57,117 bases of DNA, from positions 1 through 57,117 of the forward strand of contig MGZB01000033.1 in NCBI GenBank assembly GCA_001801995.1, read 5' to 3'. This stretch comes from Gammaproteobacteria bacterium RIFOXYD12_FULL_61_37. Its GTDB lineage: Bacteria; Pseudomonadota; Gammaproteobacteria; Chromatiales; Chromatiaceae. Positions within the stretch are counted from its first letter, which is position 1. Every line of letters begins with the position of its first letter. Position numbers and translations under genes: made by a program. Shown piece after piece: positions 31,636-40,746 of the stretch. The notes under the pieces were generated by a model. That model ran no database searches. It was not told the DNA's origin and worked only from the letters and a program-made list of their open reading frames with translations.

Positions 31636-31785
31636 ATGACCCAAATCCTTGCCCTGATCGCATTCGCTCTCCTCTGCGGCGCCTGGATGGCCTTTCAAAT
31701 CTGGCTGAAAAAGAAAAACCCCGGCCGGGACTTCCGCCCCGGCTGCGGGGCTTGCAGTAATGGAAGCTGCTCGAAGCGGCAGTAA
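31636..31785 (+). CDS. Small single-TM Cys-rich protein following rnfA
   Basis: A 49-residue protein with one N-terminal membrane helix (about 3-24), a basic KKK stretch, and a C-terminal CGACSNGSC cluster of Cys. The start has GAGGAAA at good spacing, and it lies 10 bases after rnfA on the same strand, so it belongs to the operon. The layout (TM helix, then four closely spaced Cys) recalls NqrM, which is needed to insert iron into the related Nqr complex, and also small FeoB-associated proteins. A maturation role for the RnfA/E cluster is a reasonable guess, not shown. Confidence 0.75.
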   Translation: MTQILALIAFALLCGAWMAFQIWLKKKNPGRDFRPGCGACSNGSCSKRQ

Positions 31786-31871
31786 ATCTACATCCGGTTC
31801 GTGAAGCTGTACGTGGGTCAACAAGCTCACCACAAACTGATACAGGGAGCGGTCCCCTCTCAACTACTTTT

Positions 31872-32348
31872 TCATGAACTGCAACTGGTGCCCCAGCAAT
31901 TCTCGCCGTCCGTACCGCCGGTGGTGATCGTGCCGTTGTTGTCACGATCCCAGGCCTTGGCGTCAGTGTTGTCGATCCGCAGGAAGCCATCCACGGCTTG
32001 GCTGCTGCCGATGATGGGTGTTGCCGTCGCCTGGAAACCCAGACCTGCGTTGGTGATGACCAGGGTGATGTTGTAATACTTGGTTGAGGACTCGATGGGC
32101 GAGGCCTGTAACGTGGTGGGAAGCGTCGGCGGAGTGGTCCCGCCCGCAGTGGTGGAGTAACGGAAGTTGTTTGAATAGTAGCGCTCCATCCACTGGGCCA
32201 CCTGTCCCAGGGTGGCTTGGGCGTCGGCACGGCGGGTCTTTCTGATCTGCTCCTGATAGGCGGGATAGGCAACGGCCGCCAGTATGCCGACAATCGCCAC
32301 CACTATCATCAGCTCGACCAGTGTGAATCCACGGGCTTGTTTGATCAT
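31872..32348 (-). CDS. pilE: Type IV pilin PilE
   Basis: Minor pilin of the type IV pilus. The prepilin leader MIKQARG is cut before [25 protein letters not shown], which is the classic class III N-terminal helix with Glu5. The 158-residue protein ends with a Cys pair (NCWGTSCSS) forming the usual C-terminal disulfide loop. It is last in a leftward minor pilin operon, overlaps the preceding small gene by 4 bases, and converges with the rnf run. Confidence 0.93.
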   Translation of the reverse strand: MIKQARGFTLVELMIVVAIVGILAAVAYPAYQEQIRKTRRADAQATLGQVAQWMERYYSNNFRYSTTAGGTTPPTLPTTLQASPIESSTKYYNITLVITNAGLGFQATATPIIGSSQAVDGFLRIDNTDAKAWDRDNNGTITTGGTDGENCWGTSCSS

Positions 32349-32689
32349 GGCTGTTCCCCATTAGTCAAAATTTCTATTCCAACGGCCTCTAGCGGCGGCT
32401 GGTACGCATCCAACGTGGCGCGGGTGACATAGACCCTGACGCGCTGGCCGAGACGCAAGGTACTCAAGGCCGCCACCGAGCCGTTGTCATAACGGACCGT
32501 CATCAGGGGAGATACCGCGAAGGACCTATCACCGATGATCATGGTCTTGTTATCGCCGGGGATGTCATCGACTGTCCCCTCCATCGGCTCCAGACCGGCG
32601 AAGGTCTCGCTGTTGTTCGCCGCCGCGAGCCCTCCGGCATACAGGCCCGCCATCAATAAGGCCATTGCCGTTACAGTTCTGCCTTTCAT
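32345..32689 (-). CDS. Small secreted protein in the PilY2 position
   Basis: A 114-residue protein with a signal peptide (about 1-24, ending GGLAAA) and a small beta-rich domain ([25 protein letters not shown]). Its position between pilY1 and pilE and its length match PilY2 of Pseudomonas. Sequence resemblance is not certain, so the name is by context. It probably works in pilus assembly in the periplasm. Confidence 0.75.
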   Translation of the reverse strand: MKGRTVTAMALLMAGLYAGGLAAANNSETFAGLEPMEGTVDDIPGDNKTMIIGDRSFAVSPLMTVRYDNGSVAALSTLRLGQRVRVYVTRATLDAYQPPLEAVGIEILTNGEQP

Positions 32690-32728
32690 GCTCTCTTCTC
32701 CCAGTAAGAATCACTGTGTAGGACCGGT

Positions 32729-35700
32729 TCAACGCAACTCCCGCCACGAACGCTGTTGATTCAGGCCCGAGCTTTCCTTTACCGAAACCACCTGGCCTGA
32801 CGAGGTGCTGGTGAACTTGGTTTCACTGGAACTGCCCGGGTCCGCCACGATGCCGGGCTTAGTAAAGATCCCGCTGCCATCGCGCTGGATACCCGAACCC
32901 ACAACCACGCCACCGGAACCGTCCGCCACCATGTCATCCTGGGTGAACACCCCATCCCCGTTGTAATCGAATACAGTGGTCGGCAGGCGCGATCCGTCGG
33001 TCGCGTCGACCTCCATCAGCCAACTGCTGCCGCCCGATTGGCAGGTGTTGACCGAGGGGGTCACAGTGACGTAGATCACCCGGCCATTACGCACCGTAGC
33101 CTCCTGATGGACCCGTTCACCCGACTCCGGCAGGTCCATGTACCAACCGAGCACCTCCTTGTTGTTGACCTTACACTCCGCCGCAAAGGTACTGACATTC
33201 ACAGAGTCGACAGTGCCATCGTAATCGTCCCAGGTGATGCCGCAGTCGCTGACGATGCGGGCATGGGTGGCGCCGAATTGGGTAAGATTGACGCTGACGA
33301 CACTCTGTTTCAACAGGCTGGCGCGGGTGATATTCGTCCGGGGCGAGCGGCCCTTAATATCCTCCACCGCATCCCAAATGCCGTAGAAAGATTGCACACT
33401 GGTATCGGACATATCGCTGGTCCCGTAGAACTTCCCGGTACCGAAATAGACCACCGCCCCCCAGCTGTAGGGATGTTTGGTCACCACTGGCGTGGTAGTG
33501 ATCGGCTGCGCCGTCCCGGCAGCGTTCCTCGCAATGAACAACGGCACCCCGTTGCCGTGGGCCATCCGCCACTGGTTGGGATTGCTCTTCGACAGGTCCC
33601 ACACCCACAGATTGCCGAACAGGTCACCGGCGTAGAGGCGATCAGTGACGTAGTCACCGTCCATATCGACCGGCGTCACCCCAAGGATGGCGTTGGGCCG
33701 CGACTGGCCGGTTGGGTCAGCGGACCTACCGACCCCGGTATCCAACTTCTTGATCAGGACACCGGTCTTGATGTTGACGATAAAGACGGCGGCATTCCCT
33801 GTGGTGCTGAGGTGGCCGTCACTCCCCTCAGTATTGTCGAATCCGCTGCCGAATACGGCGGCCCAGACCCCGTTGCGCAGCCGCACAATCTGAGGCTTGC
33901 CGTAGCTATACCCCAGGTCGGCATCGTCGGCGTCGGTAAACTCCCACCTCGGGATGTGCTGTTCGTTAGAGAAAGTGAAGTTGGCCGGGTCTGTCACATC
34001 GAGGGCAAAATAGCCCTGCCCACCCAAGCCAAGACCGCCGACCAGGAGGGTGTGCCAGGCTTTGTCGTAATAGACATCACCCTCGGCCAGGGGGCCGTCC
34101 ACATAGTTGGTGTGGAGGTAGTCGGGCCGGGAGAGCTTCCATAGGTTGAAAAAGGTCTCTTTGGGGAGGTAGGCCAGCTTCTCCACGCCGTCGCTGGTAT
34201 CGAATCCGTGCAGCATGCCGTCGTTGGCGCCGACGTAGACCATGGGATTCCGGGCCGCCTTGCTTGTTTTGAAGGTGTGATAAGAGGCTCCCTCGGCAAA
34301 ATCGGGCTTGCTCTCATAGTAGCGCCCCGGCGCACCCACATAGACCGGGTTGGAGTAGATGATATCCCCAAGAATGGTGGTGCGGTTGCGGAAGACCCCG
34401 CCGTTGTTGGTCTCGTTGCTGTCGTCACCCAGCAGAAAATTGAGCCGGTTCTGGCCGTAGGTCACCGTGTCGGCTGGCAACGGTCCGGCGGGGCCGTCAG
34501 GATCGCGCAGGCTATCCTGCTGGCTGGTGGAGAGCTTGTCCCAGGCGAAGCGCACCCCGAGCCCGGTGCTGCTGTTCAGGGTAAAGGCCATCCGGTTGCT
34601 GAAGGTAGGGCTGGCCGTGAAGGAACCCCCGGTGGCCGCGCAGGCCCCGCCGTCCAGGCGGCAGGCGGCGTCCCACAGAGCGCCGGAACAGATGGCGCCC
34701 ACCGGGGCGCTGCCGCAGTTGCTGCCGTTGGAGATGCGGTAGGCCAGCAGATGGCCCTTCCAGCCAGCGGTATCGAATTTCGCCTGGAACAGCAGGGAGT
34801 TGCTGGAGATAGACCCCACGCTGAGGGCGACCGGCGCGGAGGAACCGGTACGATCGACGATGCTCTGGATAGCCTCGGTGAAGGAGGTGACCATCTCCTC
34901 GGCATTGGAGGCGGAGAAGTATTTGCCGCGCGAGTCGATGGCGGCGTGCCAGAGGTCGTCGATCTCGTCATTGGGCCAGGTTTTTGTGCCGGCCAGCAGT
35001 GCCGCGTAATCGTCCGGATAGATTCTTTGCCCGTTCACCCCCAGCCCGACCGTGAAGTTGACCATGTGCTGCCACTTGGCCGGGTCGTTGGCCGGGTTCC
35101 AGAACTGGTCACTAATATCCACGTCGCCGTCGCCGTCGATATCCGACGAGAGGTCGACCATGTGGGTCGGCACTTCGTTGGCTAAGGTCGGGCGCAGGTC
35201 CCGGTACCAGTAGTGAAAGGCGTTGTCGGCCAGGAATGAGCTGTTGTTGTCCTTGTAGGGCGCCCTCGGCGAGTAGCTGGTGATGTTGTAGTCGTTGGCC
35301 GGCAGGGTCTGGGAGCTGTTGTCCACATTGCCATTAACGCCTGCGGCACCGTTCCAGTAACCGTCGGTCATCATCACATGGAATGACTGGCGACAGGCAA
35401 TCTCGGGGGAGGTGCTGACGCTGGGGGTCTCGCGCCAGGGCACGGCTGTCTCCAGGTAGGCGCCGGCCCGTTGCATCGCCGCACGTAGCGGGGTGCCACC
35501 GCTGGCTCCAACATTGAACAGCCAGGTGTAAAAGTTCGTCCGTTCCGTGCCGGTGAACTTGGTCATGGTGGTCATGTTATCGGCGGCCTTGGGCCGGTTG
35601 ATGGTCTGATGGGATACGCGAAAGTTGTCACTGAGGTTGGCAAAGGCGCGGCTGGCAGCCGCCTTCATGATGTAGATGCGTCTGTTGTAGTAGGAGTACC

Positions 35701-36361
35701 AGTTGGCGAAGTTGGTGCGCTCGTCGGTACTGCCGGGGCCAGAGGTGGCACTGACGGTGACCAGATCGTAACAGTCTTCGTCGGTAACGGTGCCGTTGCA
35801 ACTACCGTTGGTCGCGTCAAAGCGATAGTAGTAGGCTGCCCCGGTAGGCCCGGCGAAACCGCCGCCGCCGGTGCAGGCATTCGCCGAACTCCACGGGGCG
35901 CGAAAACTGGTGGAGAGATTGATGGTGCAGGTGGAGCTCTGGTGGTAGCCGTCGGCCCAAGCGGCAGTAAAGCTGGAGTGGCCCAGGCTGGTGCCGGTAG
36001 AGTCCACTGGCGGTTCATAAGTGATGTTGGGGTCGTAGTAGATCTTGTTATAGGACGACGACTTTCCCCGTTTGGTCCCTGATGAACCAGATACAGCGTC
36101 TGGCATATAGGACCAATCCATACTCCCCGAATCATCAATAGTCAGAATGATGTTGGGATCGACCGCCTTCATGACATAGAGGGGCACGTCGGAGAGATCG
36201 ACGGGATTCGCATGGAGCGGCGCCGCCGCGAACAGTAGACAGGCAACTCCCCCTGCACAAATCCACCGGGAGAGGATTTGGAAGCCTGAACGGCGCCCGC
36301 AGGGTGGAAACCAGGGATGATTTCCATCAATCAGTTGTTTCTTGTGGAGCCGCGTATTCAT
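32729..36361 (-). CDS. pilY1: Type IV pilus tip/biogenesis protein PilY1
   Basis: A large (about 1210 residues) secreted protein that primes pilus assembly and can act as an adhesin or mechanosensor at the pilus tip. Seen are a long signal peptide, an N-terminal region with a VWA-like MIDAS motif (TIDDSGSMDW), and a C-terminal beta-propeller region (YVGANDGMLHGFD, GLGLGGQGYFALDV) with a Ca-binding-like Asp-rich loop (DYNGDGVFTQDD). The ATG at 36361 was chosen because GGAGGG precedes it; the longer upstream frame overlaps pilX and is unlikely to be coding. Confidence 0.93.
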   Translation of the reverse strand: MNTRLHKKQLIDGNHPWFPPCGRRSGFQILSRWICAGGVACLLFAAAPLHANPVDLSDVPLYVMKAVDPNIILTIDDSGSMDWSYMPDAVSGSSGTKRGKSSSYNKIYYDPNITYEPPVDSTGTSLGHSSFTAAWADGYHQSSTCTINLSTSFRAPWSSANACTGGGGFAGPTGAAYYYRFDATNGSCNGTVTDEDCYDLVTVSATSGPGSTDERTNFANWYSYYNRRIYIMKAAASRAFANLSDNFRVSHQTINRPKAADNMTTMTKFTGTERTNFYTWLFNVGASGGTPLRAAMQRAGAYLETAVPWRETPSVSTSPEIACRQSFHVMMTDGYWNGAAGVNGNVDNSSQTLPANDYNITSYSPRAPYKDNNSSFLADNAFHYWYRDLRPTLANEVPTHMVDLSSDIDGDGDVDISDQFWNPANDPAKWQHMVNFTVGLGVNGQRIYPDDYAALLAGTKTWPNDEIDDLWHAAIDSRGKYFSASNAEEMVTSFTEAIQSIVDRTGSSAPVALSVGSISSNSLLFQAKFDTAGWKGHLLAYRISNGSNCGSAPVGAICSGALWDAACRLDGGACAATGGSFTASPTFSNRMAFTLNSSTGLGVRFAWDKLSTSQQDSLRDPDGPAGPLPADTVTYGQNRLNFLLGDDSNETNNGGVFRNRTTILGDIIYSNPVYVGAPGRYYESKPDFAEGASYHTFKTSKAARNPMVYVGANDGMLHGFDTSDGVEKLAYLPKETFFNLWKLSRPDYLHTNYVDGPLAEGDVYYDKAWHTLLVGGLGLGGQGYFALDVTDPANFTFSNEQHIPRWEFTDADDADLGYSYGKPQIVRLRNGVWAAVFGSGFDNTEGSDGHLSTTGNAAVFIVNIKTGVLIKKLDTGVGRSADPTGQSRPNAILGVTPVDMDGDYVTDRLYAGDLFGNLWVWDLSKSNPNQWRMAHGNGVPLFIARNAAGTAQPITTTPVVTKHPYSWGAVVYFGTGKFYGTSDMSDTSVQSFYGIWDAVEDIKGRSPRTNITRASLLKQSVVSVNLTQFGATHARIVSDCGITWDDYDGTVDSVNVSTFAAECKVNNKEVLGWYMDLPESGERVHQEATVRNGRVIYVTVTPSVNTCQSGGSSWLMEVDATDGSRLPTTVFDYNGDGVFTQDDMVADGSGGVVVGSGIQRDGSGIFTKPGIVADPGSSSETKFTSTSSGQVVSVKESSGLNQQRSWRELR

Positions 36362-36380
36362 CGTTCGACCCTCCATACCC

Positions 36381-36929
36381 TTAGTTGAACCGTTTCTCGT
36401 AGATCGATTGGAGCACAGACTCCGCAGTGGCGGAGCCGCCCCAGCCGATCGCCGAGATGGAGTAGTAGTAGGTACCAAGACGCTTGGCCAGGGTTTCGGG
36501 GTTCGTGTCATCGGGCACGAAGCCGGACTCTTCGATGATGTATCGCGGGGCCTGACTGTTGGCGCTGAAGTCCGCCGGGGCATTGTTGGTCTGGTTGCCA
36601 TACTCCACGCCATTCGCCGCCCACCAGGCCAGGGTGGCAACGCTGGCGTCGCCGGGCGTGCTGCCTATCGTTCCTTCCGCCCAGATGCCGTTTGATCCAT
36701 CACTGCTCGGGGTTATATAGGCAGCCACCGAGCCGAGCCATTCGGCCCCATCCCTGAGCCCCGACTCCGCCGCCTGAAAGGCCATGTTGCGGTCGGCCAG
36801 ATTGCCCGCCATCTTCTCTTCCAGCGCTGTGTTGGTGATGGCACTGATACCGAGAACGGTCAGCACCAGCAGAAACAGGAGCGCCGTGACCAGGATCACT
36901 CCAGACTGTTTGTTGTATAGCTTTCTCAT
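36381..36929 (-). CDS. pilX: Type IV pilus minor pilin PilX
   Basis: A minor pilin-like protein with the N-terminal helix SGVILVTALLFLLVLTVLGISA followed by the Glu-rich NTALEEKMAGN segment typical of PilX. The body is about 180 residues. The ATG at 36929 is preferred; a GTG at 36941 overlapping the pilW stop is the alternative. It sits between pilW and pilY1 in the usual order. Confidence 0.9.
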   Translation of the reverse strand: MRKLYNKQSGVILVTALLFLLVLTVLGISAITNTALEEKMAGNLADRNMAFQAAESGLRDGAEWLGSVAAYITPSSDGSNGIWAEGTIGSTPGDASVATLAWWAANGVEYGNQTNNAPADFSANSQAPRYIIEESGFVPDDTNPETLAKRLGTYYYSISAIGWGGSATAESVLQSIYEKRFN

Positions 36930-36937
36930 TGCCCTAC

Positions 36938-37948
36938 TCACTGAAGTCGGTTGCGGATCGCCACCGAGGACCAGAAGGCGTATCTAAGCCTCAAGTCATT
37001 ACCCGGATTGGCATTGGCACCGTTGAAGGTGATCGCCTGGGGGTCCACGGCGAGGTTATTGTCCGTGCGTAGCAGCAGTCCTATCCTGACCCCCAGGACA
37101 TTCGCCCAATCGGTCACCGCGCCGGCGGCCACAGAGGAATCGGGGACTCCGTCAGCATTGGTGTCGATCTGGTAGAAGACCTGAAACTCCTGAACATCGG
37201 AGACCAGCGGCTGCGGCGTGGCGTTATCGAACTCGATCATGTAGAGAGTCGGTCTCTGGTCGGGATCGGCAGCGCTGACGCCGATGAAAAAGGTGCGGGA
37301 GGAGAACTTCAAGACGGTGGCGTTGCCGCCATAGGCCTTGGAGAGCTTGTTATCACTGTTCACGTTTTGGGCGTGGGCAATGGTGATGGTGCCCCCGCTG
37401 GAGACGCTGGATGCGCGGAACAGATCCGCGTTTTCGCAGTCGGAGATCAGGATCGCGTCACCTTGCTCCAGATTGTCTGGATTTGAGCTGATTTGGATAT
37501 TGGCGTTATTCGCGGCCATATTCCCAGTCAGGTTCGCACCTGCGCTCGACACGGAGCTGATCAGAATCGCATCTGTGGTGGCGGTCAGCGGCGTGATCCC
37601 CGAGCTGCCGCTGAGACCGATGGTACTTGCCGTCCACTGACCCGCGTCCCAGCCCTGCACGGCATCGCCCACGGTGCTGTAATCCGGCGGGTTGTTCGCG
37701 ATGATGTTCGGTCTGAGATCGGAAAGGGTGCGGCAGCCCGTATAACCTGCCGCGCGGATGTCGTGCTGCAAGGTGCCAATGGCATAACGCCCGTTCTCCT
37801 GCATGCGGGCAAAGGCATCGGATACCTGGTAGGTCTGTTTTTGCCCAAGGAAGATCTGTCCCACGCCGACCAGCAGAATCAACTGGAGCGTCATGGCCAC
37901 CATCAGTTCGACCAGTGTAAGACCCCGTTGGCTGTGAATGTTGATCAT
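36938..37948 (-). CDS. pilW: Type IV pilus minor pilin PilW
   Basis: About 336 residues with prepilin leader and helix (RGLTLVELMVAMTLQLILLVGV), then the IFLGQKQTYQ and ENGRYAIGTLQHDIRAAGY segments conserved in PilW. The start at 37948 is chosen because AGGTGG lies 8 bases before it; two nearby in-frame starts at 37954 and 37960 are too close to that box. Confidence 0.92.
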   Translation of the reverse strand: MINIHSQRGLTLVELMVAMTLQLILLVGVGQIFLGQKQTYQVSDAFARMQENGRYAIGTLQHDIRAAGYTGCRTLSDLRPNIIANNPPDYSTVGDAVQGWDAGQWTASTIGLSGSSGITPLTATTDAILISSVSSAGANLTGNMAANNANIQISSNPDNLEQGDAILISDCENADLFRASSVSSGGTITIAHAQNVNSDNKLSKAYGGNATVLKFSSRTFFIGVSAADPDQRPTLYMIEFDNATPQPLVSDVQEFQVFYQIDTNADGVPDSSVAAGAVTDWANVLGVRIGLLLRTDNNLAVDPQAITFNGANANPGNDLRLRYAFWSSVAIRNRLQ

Positions 37949-37960
37949 GGTCATGTCCAC

Positions 37961-38401
37961 CTATAGCCGCGCCGTTACCTGCACCTGCTGGCTGCTGCTG
38001 CCAGCCAGGCCATGGGAGTCATCCCATTGCACAGTGACCAGACACAACTCGGTTAACGGGACGCAGTTCACGGCGCCGTCCCCGCTGGGCAGCAGACCGG
38101 TGAGATCCTGTATCCAGGCAGTCAATTGGCCCGCAGCAAAGCTCGAACCGCTAGGCGGGTCGGCGGAGATGGCCAGGTTATAGGCCCCGCCAAGCGCCCG
38201 TGCACGGTCGATGCGCATCTTGTCCATCATGTCGTAGGCCATGACGGTGGCCTGGGAGCGCATGTAGGCACTGTGGTTGTTGCGGAAACTGACAGTCTGC
38301 AACGCCCCCAGCCCCAGCAGGCCCACTGCCAGCACCACAACGGCGATCAACACCTCGATCATGGAGAAGCCGCTCGCTCTATTCACCCTCTGCCCGCTCA
38401 T
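37961..38401 (-). CDS. pilV: Type IV pilus minor pilin PilV
   Basis: About 146 residues with the prepilin motif SGFSMIEVLIAVVVLAVGLLGLGALQ, the LxGLGxLQ form typical of PilV. GGAGAGGG precedes the start. The stop is directly followed by the pilW initiation region, so the two are coupled. Confidence 0.92.
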   Translation of the reverse strand: MSGQRVNRASGFSMIEVLIAVVVLAVGLLGLGALQTVSFRNNHSAYMRSQATVMAYDMMDKMRIDRARALGGAYNLAISADPPSGSSFAAGQLTAWIQDLTGLLPSGDGAVNCVPLTELCLVTVQWDDSHGLAGSSSQQVQVTARL

Positions 38402-38411
38402 ATACCCTCTC

Positions 38412-38945
38412 CTACCGTTCGCACTCGGTAATATCCGTGGCGCCCAAGTCCTTCTCAACGAATCCCCTTCCCGTCCGCTCTACCGCCACACATCGCGTTT
38501 CAGTGGCGGAGGTGGCGCTGATGACGATCTCGAATCTGTCGGTGGCGGGGGTTATCTCGCCGCGTGAGTTAAAAGCCACATAGTTCGCATTGGTCAGGCT
38601 GTGGCCCAGCCCCTGGGCTGCACTACTGCCGGTTACGGCAGGGTAGGTTTTCAAGGTCTCGCCTGCGTCCGTATAGTCGCCATCCCGGTTGGCGTCCACG
38701 CGGAGGGTCCATCCCGATGCCCAGTCCGAACCGCTGCCTGCATAGACCCTGATCTCGGCGCCTCGTTTGATCGCCTCGCTCCTGGCGGCCCCGAAGGCGG
38801 CGACCAGGTCGTTAGCCTGCGCCGTCAGGCGGTTGTTGGCGAGCAAGGCCTGGAACGAGGGCACTGCCACCGTTAACAAGATGGCCGCCACAGCCAGGGT
38901 CACCATCAACTCAACCAATGTAAAACCCGAATTTCTCTGTTTCAT
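38412..38945 (-). CDS. fimT: Minor pilin FimT/GspH family
   Basis: A 177-residue protein with prepilin leader and helix ([26 protein letters not shown]), then the LTAQANDLVAAFGAARSEAIKRG segment and a C-terminal Cys pair (TRCVAV, ITECER), as in the GspH/FimT family. It is the first gene of the leftward pilin operon. It is divergent from thiO, with about 80 bases between them for both promoters. Confidence 0.92.
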   Translation of the reverse strand: MKQRNSGFTLVELMVTLAVAAILLTVAVPSFQALLANNRLTAQANDLVAAFGAARSEAIKRGAEIRVYAGSGSDWASGWTLRVDANRDGDYTDAGETLKTYPAVTGSSAAQGLGHSLTNANYVAFNSRGEITPATDRFEIVISATSATETRCVAVERTGRGFVEKDLGATDITECER

Positions 38946-39027
38946 GCCATATCAATAGTAGGTATTCGGGCAGACCGCCAAGGCCCAGGTGATAAACTGC
39001 GGCAAATTTCCGACGAACGGCAAATCC

Positions 39028-40119
39028 ATGACAGATATCCTCATCATCGGCGGCGGCATTATCGGCATGCTCACGGCGCGCGAACTGCGCCTGAGCGGCG
39101 CGGAGGTCTGCCTGCTCGACCGGCAAGAAACCGGCCGCGAGGCTACCTGGGCCGGGGGCGGCATTATCTCTCCGCTTTACCCCTGGCGTTATGCCGATAG
39201 CATCACAAAGCTGGCGCACTGGGGCCAAACCCGCTATCCCGGACTGGCTCAGGAGTTGGAGGAATACACCGGGATTTCTCCGGAATGGAACAGGAACGGC
39301 CTCTTGATTCTGGACGCCGAGGAACAGCAGGCAGCACTCGACTGGGCCAGCCAATGGGGCCTGCCACTGGAAGTCATCGACAGCCAGCGGGTCGCCGGGC
39401 TGGAGCCGGCCCTGGCCGTACCGCAGGCCCAGGCAATCTGGATGCCGGAGATCGCCCAAATTCGCAATCCTCGCCTGGCCCGCGCCCTGCGCGCGGACAT
39501 CGATAAGCGGGGCGTGAAGGTGCTCGAATCCACCCCAGTGGACGCGCTTTCGATCAGCGATGGACGGATACGAGGGGTACAGGCAGGGGATCGGCTGCTC
39601 GAAGCCAGTAAAGTCGTGGTTTGCGCCGGGGCCTGGACGGCGACACTGCTGGAGGGATCCGGCCTTTCGCCCGAGGTGAGGCCGATCCAGGGACAGATGA
39701 TTCTGTTCAAGGCCATCCCGGACCTGCTGAAACGCATCACCCTTTTCCAGGACCATTACAGCATCCCCCGCCGAGATGGCCGGATTCTGTTCGGCAGCAC
39801 CCTGGAAGAGGTGGGTTTCGATAAACGAACCAGCGCCGAGGCTCGAAGGCATCTGCTCGATATCGCCCTCGCCCGCTTCCCCGCCCTGGCCACCTATCCC
39901 GTCGAGCAGCAATGGGCTGGACTACGGCCTGCCTCGCCCAGCGGCATCCCTTATATCTGTCCCCACCCCGAGGTCCAAGGGCTGTTCATCAACGCGGGTC
40001 ATTTCCGCAACGGCTTGGTCATGGCCCCCGCCTCCTGCCGCCTCGCGGCCGATCTGGTGCTCGGCCGCAACCCCGTCCTCGATCCAGCGCCCTACGCCCT
40101 GACCGCATCGAGAATTTAA
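39028..40119 (+). CDS. thiO: FAD-dependent glycine oxidase-type protein ThiO
   Basis: Likely oxidises glycine to iminoglycine for the thiazole part of thiamine, or acts as a related D-amino-acid oxidase. The 363-residue protein opens with the FAD motif ILIIGGGIIGMLTARELRL and has the DAO-family stretches GREATWAGGGIISPLYPWRY, GLRPASPSGIPYI and INAGHFRNGLVMAP. The start at 39028 places the FAD motif near the N-terminus. It is the usual neighbour of fimT/pilV in gammaproteobacteria. No other thiamine genes are in the window. Confidence 0.87.
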   Translation: MTDILIIGGGIIGMLTARELRLSGAEVCLLDRQETGREATWAGGGIISPLYPWRYADSITKLAHWGQTRYPGLAQELEEYTGISPEWNRNGLLILDAEEQQAALDWASQWGLPLEVIDSQRVAGLEPALAVPQAQAIWMPEIAQIRNPRLARALRADIDKRGVKVLESTPVDALSISDGRIRGVQAGDRLLEASKVVVCAGAWTATLLEGSGLSPEVRPIQGQMILFKAIPDLLKRITLFQDHYSIPRRDGRILFGSTLEEVGFDKRTSAEARRHLLDIALARFPALATYPVEQQWAGLRPASPSGIPYICPHPEVQGLFINAGHFRNGLVMAPASCRLAADLVLGRNPVLDPAPYALTASRI

Positions 40120-40163
40120 AATCTGTTTGCCCCAGGTTGCAGGACGCGGGCTATCGGTAGAAT

Positions 40164-40193
40164 TTGCGCCATGGGATACCTGGTCCCTATAAT
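40164..40193 (+). promoter_or_regulatory. Sigma-70 promoter for tRNA-Thr
   Basis: TTGCGC, an 18-base spacer and a perfect TATAAT, with a GC-rich discriminator (GGCGACC) after it, about 20 bases before the tRNA. The GC-rich discriminator is typical of growth-rate-controlled stable RNA promoters. Confidence 0.72.
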
Positions 40194-40213
40194 GGCGACC
40201 CCGCCACATCCAA

Positions 40214-40289
<76 letters not shown>

Positions 40290-40481
40290 TTCAAAAACAA
40301 AGACTTGGGCAGACTCCGGTCGTCCTTGGTTTCTCGGGTCTTCTTTCAGGGTTCTTCCGATGGGCTTGCTGGGAATGAGTTTCGGAGCATCCCCATAAAC
40401 TATCCCGGCCCCTGGTGATTTGCGGTGGCCCCGCTTTTCGCCGGCCAACCTAGACACGGCTTGATCGGTAATGCGGTGTTG

Positions 40482-40742
40482 TTACGCGGCCCGCTCCCCG
40501 TGCTGCTGCTCCATCAGCTCGCGCAAGAATTCGGGGGCCAGATCCGCGCCATTGGCCCATGCGACGGTTTTCATGACCGGATGTTGATGGGCGGTGTTGA
40601 ACAGGGCAGGGGCTCGCAAGGGCTCGAAGATTTCGCCGTCAAGCTCGCCCGATAGGTCAACTTCCCCCGCCGTGCCGTCATTGAATCGCAGGAATAGCCG
40701 ATGGCCGGGAAGCGGGGTTACTTCGGTGGTGTGAAGGATCAT
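40482..40742 (-). CDS. DUF2442 family protein
   Basis: An 86-residue protein of the DUF2442 type (LRFNDGTAGEVDLSGEL, FEPLRAP, KTVAWANGADLAPEFL). Such proteins often sit next to DUF4160 proteins and are suspected to form toxin-antitoxin-like pairs. It starts 4 bases after the end of the broken DUF4160 gene. Transcribed leftward. Confidence 0.8.
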   Translation of the reverse strand: MILHTTEVTPLPGHRLFLRFNDGTAGEVDLSGELDGEIFEPLRAPALFNTAHQHPVMKTVAWANGADLAPEFLRELMEQQHGERAA

Positions 40743-40746
40743 GGTG

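Noticed and set aside
36362-36640. An N-terminal extension of PilY1 to 36640
   Set aside because: The extra frame lies inside pilX, is Pro/Arg/Ser-rich, and a good GGAGGG-ATG with signal peptide exists at 36361.
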